A program made the translations under genes and the position numbers. A DNA stretch of 64,000 nucleotides, taken from Yinghuangia seranimata (GTDB lineage: Bacteria > Actinomycetota > Actinomycetes > Streptomycetales > Streptomycetaceae). The stretch spans positions 1 to 64,000 of the forward strand of contig NZ_JASAOI010000002.1 of the NCBI RefSeq assembly GCF_029953285.1. The letters run 5' to 3'. This document shows positions 60,108 through 64,000 of the stretch, piece by piece (positions within the stretch are counted from its first letter, which is position 1; every line of letters starts with the position of its first letter). The notes beneath the pieces were generated by a model. The model saw nothing but the letters and a program-made list of their open reading frames with translations. It was not told where the DNA came from and did not search any database.

Positions 60108-63100
60108 TCAGCCCCCGGGTTTCCCGAGGGCCGCGAGCCGGGTCTCGCTGCGGGACAGCCAGGACCGCACACCCGCCGCGCGGTGGGCGTCGGCCGCGCG
60201 GGTGAAGGCCTCCGCCGCCGCCGCGGTGTCGCCGCGGGCCTCGGCACAGACGCCCAGGTAGTAGTGGGCGGATCCGAAGCACCCGATGCTGCCGTACATC
60301 GCGATCGTGTCGGCGTACGGGCGGATCCGCTCCTCAGCCTGCGCCATCTCCGCCAACCGCCCCAACCCGGCCAGGACTTCGGCGCGCAGGCAGTCCGTGG
60401 CCAGCGACTGCCAGCTGCCCGCGAAGTCGGCGGGCGGGGCGGGCGGCAGCAGCCGGGCCGCGAGTTCCGGACGCCCCGCGACCAGCGCCGCCCGCGCGAC
60501 CACGGCGTGGAACACCGGGTACGGCGACCCGTCCACCAGTTCGACGAGCCTCGGCAGCACCTCGTGCAGGCGTCCGGTCAGTTCCGCGGCCTGCGCGAGC
60601 GCCGCGCCCTCGCACTCGGAGTGCCCCACGAGCGTCGTCGCGCGGTGCGTGCGGACGGCGTCGGGAAGCAGCGCCAGGACGTCCTCGCCGCGTCCGTCCA
60701 TGAGCATCCGCATGCACTGCCACCACGTCAGCTGGATCGCCGTGCTGCTGCGCCTCAGCCGCGCGGCGAGCGCCTCGCACGCCGCCGCCTGGGCGTCCGC
60801 CTCGGCGACCCGCCCCAGCTCGACCAGCGCCACCGCGCGGAGGAACCGGGCCACCAGTTCGAGGTCGGTGCAGCCCAGGGACCGGACGAGGGCGGTGAGT
60901 TCCTCGACCGCGGCGAGCCGCTCCGGCGCCGTCCCGGGGCGCCAGATCGCGAGGTAGCGGCAGCCGAGGGCGTACATGAGGGTCTCCGGGTCGCCCAACC
61001 GCCGGGCCGCCTCGACCGCCTCCGCCGACAACGCGTCGGCCCGGCGCGCGTCCCACGTGTAGACGAGTTCGACCGCGAGGTTCGCGGTCACGCGGCAGCG
61101 CAGGGGACCGTCCGGGAGCGCCGCGTGGGACTGCTCCAGGACCGCGATCACCTCGGTGTCGTACGCCCCGTACTCGCGCCAGTTCCACAATTCGGGCCCG
61201 CCGTTCGCGACCGCCGCGACGGCGAGCAGTTCGGCGTCGTCCAGCTCGCGCGCAAGCCGCACGGCGTCGGTCAACGCCCGCTGCGCGCCTGCCAGATCGC
61301 CGATTTGCCGACGGGCCGTGCCCAGCCCGTGCATCACGTCGAAGCGCACCCGCGGGTCGAGGCCCGGCCGGGCCGCGACGAGGTCGGCCGTGCGCTGCCA
61401 CCGCGCGCACGCGTCGTCGTACGCGTACTGGAGGCCCGCCTGCCGCGCCGCCGCGATGCCGTGCCGCACCGCCGCGTCGGCGAGCGCGGGACGCATGGCC
61501 GCGCCGAGCGCGAGGTGGTACGCCACGTCGTCGAGCAGCTCGGGCCGCTCCGGCAGCCTGCCCTCCAGCACGGACCCGATGTCGCCGTGCAGTCGGCCGC
61601 GCCGCCCCGCGCCGAGGTCGTCGTACAGCGTCTCGCGCACCAGCGCGTGGGTGAACCGGTAGTGCCCCGCGCCGGTTTCCTCGAGGAGGCCGTGTGCGGC
61701 GGCGAGGTCGCACGCGTCGAGCAGGTCGTCCAGGGCGCCGCCGGACACCTCGGCGAGCAGGTCCGCGTCGACGCCCCGGCCGGCGACCGACGCGAGGCGC
61801 AGCACGGTGCGGCCGGTCTCGGGAAGCAGCCCGACGCGGCGGCGGACGACGTCGCGCACCCCGTCCGGGATCTCGGGGATCTCCGGGACCTCCGGGGACC
61901 GCGCCCCGGTCATGTCGAACCCGGTGTCGCGCGCGAGAAGCCGAGCCAACTCCCGGGCGTAGAAAGGATTTCCGTCGGCGCGGGCGTGGATCATGTTCGC
62001 GATGGCGCAGCCGATGTCCGCGCCGACGCTCTGGCGCAGGAGCTCGCCGATCTCCGCCGGGTCCAGGCCGGCCAGGTGCAGCCGGACGGGATGGCTGCGC
62101 GCGAGGGTCGCCAGGCAGGCGTCCAGCGCGGTGTCGGGGCGGGGATGGTTGTCGCGCATGGTGACCGCGAGCAGGACGGGGTGGCCCGCGAGCATCTCGG
62201 CCGCGTAGCCGAGCAGGTGCAACGACGACGGGTCGGCCCAGTGGATGTCGTCGAGGACGACGGCGACCGGTCCGTGCGCGGCCGCGTGCCGTGCGAGCCG
62301 CTGTGTGACGGCCTCGTACACGCGCCAGGGGGCGCTCGGCATGCCGAGCTCGCCGGTGTCGGGGCCGTCGGCGGCGTGCGCGCCGTCGACGCCGAGGAAG
62401 GCGGATCCGCCCGGTGCGTTGTCCGACCCGGACGGGTCGCCGTCCGCGTCGCGCACGATGGCGCGCCAGGCCCAGAACGCGGGCGCGGCGTCGGTCTCGT
62501 GGCAGCGCCCCCACAGTGTGCGTACGCCGAGCAGCCGGGCCCGGTCGCGGAGCTCGGCCAGCAGGCGGGTCTTGCCGATACCGGGCTCGCCGCTGACGAC
62601 CACGAGCCCGCCGCGGCCGGCGAGGGTGTCGGCGAGCGCGACGTCGAGTGCCGCGAGCTGGGGTCGGCGGCCGATGATGGGGGCGGGGCCGTCGGCGTCC
62701 GAGCCGGGCCGCGGGAGGGCGCCCGTGAGCGGTTCGGCGGGCGGGGCCGCGACGGCAGGCGCGCCAGGGACGGGGGGCGACGGGGCCAGGGCGGCCGTCC
62801 GCCCGGCATGTCGCGCGTCGGCCGCGTCCGGTCGCACGCGAGCGGCCGCGAGGTGGCTCGCGGGCGTGGACGCGGTGGGTGTGTGCGGGGTGATCGCGGG
62901 CGTCCCCGGGGCCACCGGCGCGAGCGCCGGGGACGGCGCCGACACGGACTCCGGCATGCCGACCCGGCCGTCCCCGGCGCCCGGCCCGGCCGGCAGCAGG
63001 TACGTCGCCCGCACCCCCGCGTCCAGTCGCGGTGCCTGCGCGAGAATGTCGCTCTCCAACGACCGCAGCGCCGGGCGCGGATCCACCCCCAGTTCGTCCG

Positions 63101-63953
63101 CGAGGCGCTTGCGCGTACGGGCCAGCACGGCGAGGGCGTCCGCCTGCCTGCCGCTGCGGTAGAGGGCGAGCGCGGCGAGTTCCGTCAGCCGTTCGCGGAA
63201 CGGGTGCTCGCGTACCAGCAGTTCGGCGTCCGGTACGGCCTCGGCGTGCCGGCCGAGGGCGAGCATGGCGTCCAGGCGCAGTTCGTACGCGAGCAGCCGC
63301 AGCTCGTCCAGTCGGCCGGCCTCCTCGCCGGGGCCCACCAGGTCACCGCGGTCCGCGTACGCCGCGCCCCGCCACAGTGCGAGGCCCGCGTCCAGGCGGG
63401 CAAGGGCGGCCACGACATGGCCGGCCGACAACGCGGCTCGGGCGTCGTCCAGAGCGTCGGCGAAGCGGTCGGCGTCCACGGCGTCGTGCGGGAGCCGCAA
63501 CTCGTAGCCGCCCGGCGTGGTCACGATGACCGACGCGGTCCGCGGCCGCCTGCCCGGCTCCAACGTCGAGCGCAGCCGCGACACGCACACCTGGAGCGCG
63601 GCCGCGGCGGTGGCCGGGGGACCGCCCGCCCACAGCTCGTCGATGAGCCGGTCCGCGGCCACCGGGGAGCGGCGGGCGGCGGCCAGCACCGCGAGGACCA
63701 TGCGCTCGCGGCGGCCGGGCAGCGGCACGTCACGGCCGTCGACGGCGGCCGACAGCGGGCCGAGCACGGCCACCGTGAGGCCCGCACCGGCGAGTGTGTC
63801 CGCACCGGCAGTCTGACCCACTCGTTCGACCGGACCGTCGGCGGCGGGGGGTCCCGCCTCCTCGGCGACGCCGGTGCCGGGGCGTGCCGCCACCGAGGCC
63901 TCCCGGCGTGCCGGCACCGTGGCGTCCCCGCGTGCGTCCGTGCCGGAGGACAC
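60108..63953 (-). CDS. AfsR/SARP-type regulator with BTAD, NB-ARC-like ATPase and TPR domains
   Basis: 1281 residues from GTG 63953; the frame stays open to the window edge without an earlier start codon, so the N-terminus could extend. Residues about 58-150: OmpR-like winged helix LTVAVLGPLSAAVDGRDVPLPGRRERMVLAVLAAARRSPVAADRLIDELW. About 155-300: BTAD ARAALSAGHVVAALARLDAGLALWRGAAYA. After a Pro/Ala-rich linker, an ATPase: VVSGEPGIGKTRLLAEL (Walker A, near 456) and VAVVLDDIHWADPSSLHLLG (Walker B, near 564). The C-terminal 500 residues are TPR-like helical repeats. Such proteins switch on secondary metabolism or stress genes. None of those genes is visible here. Confidence 0.9.
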   Translation of the reverse strand: MSSGTDARGDATVPARREASVAARPGTGVAEEAGPPAADGPVERVGQTAGADTLAGAGLTVAVLGPLSAAVDGRDVPLPGRRERMVLAVLAAARRSPVAADRLIDELWAGGPPATAAAALQVCVSRLRSTLEPGRRPRTASVIVTTPGGYELRLPHDAVDADRFADALDDARAALSAGHVVAALARLDAGLALWRGAAYADRGDLVGPGEEAGRLDELRLLAYELRLDAMLALGRHAEAVPDAELLVREHPFRERLTELAALALYRSGRQADALAVLARTRKRLADELGVDPRPALRSLESDILAQAPRLDAGVRATYLLPAGPGAGDGRVGMPESVSAPSPALAPVAPGTPAITPHTPTASTPASHLAAARVRPDAADARHAGRTAALAPSPPVPGAPAVAAPPAEPLTGALPRPGSDADGPAPIIGRRPQLAALDVALADTLAGRGGLVVVSGEPGIGKTRLLAELRDRARLLGVRTLWGRCHETDAAPAFWAWRAIVRDADGDPSGSDNAPGGSAFLGVDGAHAADGPDTGELGMPSAPWRVYEAVTQRLARHAAAHGPVAVVLDDIHWADPSSLHLLGYAAEMLAGHPVLLAVTMRDNHPRPDTALDACLATLARSHPVRLHLAGLDPAEIGELLRQSVGADIGCAIANMIHARADGNPFYARELARLLARDTGFDMTGARSPEVPEIPEIPDGVRDVVRRRVGLLPETGRTVLRLASVAGRGVDADLLAEVSGGALDDLLDACDLAAAHGLLEETGAGHYRFTHALVRETLYDDLGAGRRGRLHGDIGSVLEGRLPERPELLDDVAYHLALGAAMRPALADAAVRHGIAAARQAGLQYAYDDACARWQRTADLVAARPGLDPRVRFDVMHGLGTARRQIGDLAGAQRALTDAVRLARELDDAELLAVAAVANGGPELWNWREYGAYDTEVIAVLEQSHAALPDGPLRCRVTANLAVELVYTWDARRADALSAEAVEAARRLGDPETLMYALGCRYLAIWRPGTAPERLAAVEELTALVRSLGCTDLELVARFLRAVALVELGRVAEADAQAAACEALAARLRRSSTAIQLTWWQCMRMLMDGRGEDVLALLPDAVRTHRATTLVGHSECEGAALAQAAELTGRLHEVLPRLVELVDGSPYPVFHAVVARAALVAGRPELAARLLPPAPPADFAGSWQSLATDCLRAEVLAGLGRLAEMAQAEERIRPYADTIAMYGSIGCFGSAHYYLGVCAEARGDTAAAAEAFTRAADAHRAAGVRSWLSRSETRLAALGKPGG

Positions 63954-64000
63954 GGCCCCACCCGTGTCGGCCTCGTCGCCGACGGCCGTCCACGTCGCCG

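Noticed and set aside
60108-63953. secondary-metabolite cluster around the AfsR/SARP-like regulator
   Set aside because: No polyketide, peptide synthetase or tailoring genes appear in the window; the regulator is alone here.

Overview
The window is very GC-rich DNA with strong G/C bias at third codon positions, frequent GTG starts and many 4-base ATGA/GTGA stop-start overlaps. It carries an AfsR-like regulator, Tat and lipoprotein signals, a non-classical three-subunit succinate dehydrogenase and many TetR/MarR regulators. All of this fits a Streptomycetales-type actinomycete chromosome. I saw no tRNA, rRNA, CRISPR array, insertion sequence or phage module.

Layout. 1-5.5 kb (all minus): a surface-polysaccharide operon with UDP-glucuronate decarboxylase, GDP-mannose 3,5-epimerase-like and WecG/TagA-like enzymes and two family-4 glycosyltransferases. 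The last glycosyltransferase is broken by G/C homopolymer tracts that look like assembly damage. 6.2-10.5 kb: a tandem pair of P-loop kinase-like paralogues, a GNAT, a NIPSNAP protein and an MFS exporter, the exporter divergent from a CGNR zinc-finger regulator. 10.6-14.6 kb: two agmatine-deiminase paralogues, one with a Tat signal and lipobox, then a leucine-rich-variant repeat protein. 14.7-18.6 kb: a MarR / flavodoxin-like / MFS module with a near-perfect 36-bp operator, then small genes including a DUF6247-like protein and an apparent remnant of its partner. 18.6-23 kb: sdhCAB divergent from a LysR regulator. 23-28.4 kb: an MFS/TetR pair, then an orphan molybdopterin subunit of the xanthine dehydrogenase family with a guanine-deaminase-like enzyme.

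28.5-39.4 kb is a mixed stretch: a stand-alone GyrB-like ATPase domain, an AAC(3)-like acetyltransferase, a TetR + MGT-like glycosyltransferase pair, an acyl-CoA-dehydrogenase-like flavoprotein, a decayed subtilase fragment, AraC, arylamine N-acetyltransferase, an MFS exporter with twin operators and its TetR, and a MerR regulator. 39.4-48.8 kb holds the most unusual genes: a protein kinase fused to a PP2C phosphatase, and a TetR-flanked transport locus. In that locus an MFS permease is fused to a LivF-type ATPase, the next gene fuses LivH, LivM and LivG, and a lipoprotein binding protein follows. 48.9-53.9 kb: small proteins, VOC and SRPBCC proteins, a PucR regulator divergent from a di-mop molbindin, and a sulfite-oxidase-fold protein. 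54-56.4 kb: an ABC-F protein and its TetR with two operators. 56.6-57.8 kb: a membrane-protein pair whose second gene is frameshifted. 57.9-60 kb: an isolated ctaD with a small membrane partner. 60.1 kb to the end: a large AfsR/SARP-type regulator.

The recurring theme is efflux or detoxification under local repressor control (MarR, TetR and LysR sites visible as palindromes), with several enzymes of antibiotic-inactivation families but no biosynthetic cluster. The best candidates for undescribed biology are the fused transport locus (42.3-48.8 kb) and the kinase-phosphatase fusion (39.4-41.4 kb). Family assignments come from motifs read by eye; no database search was run.
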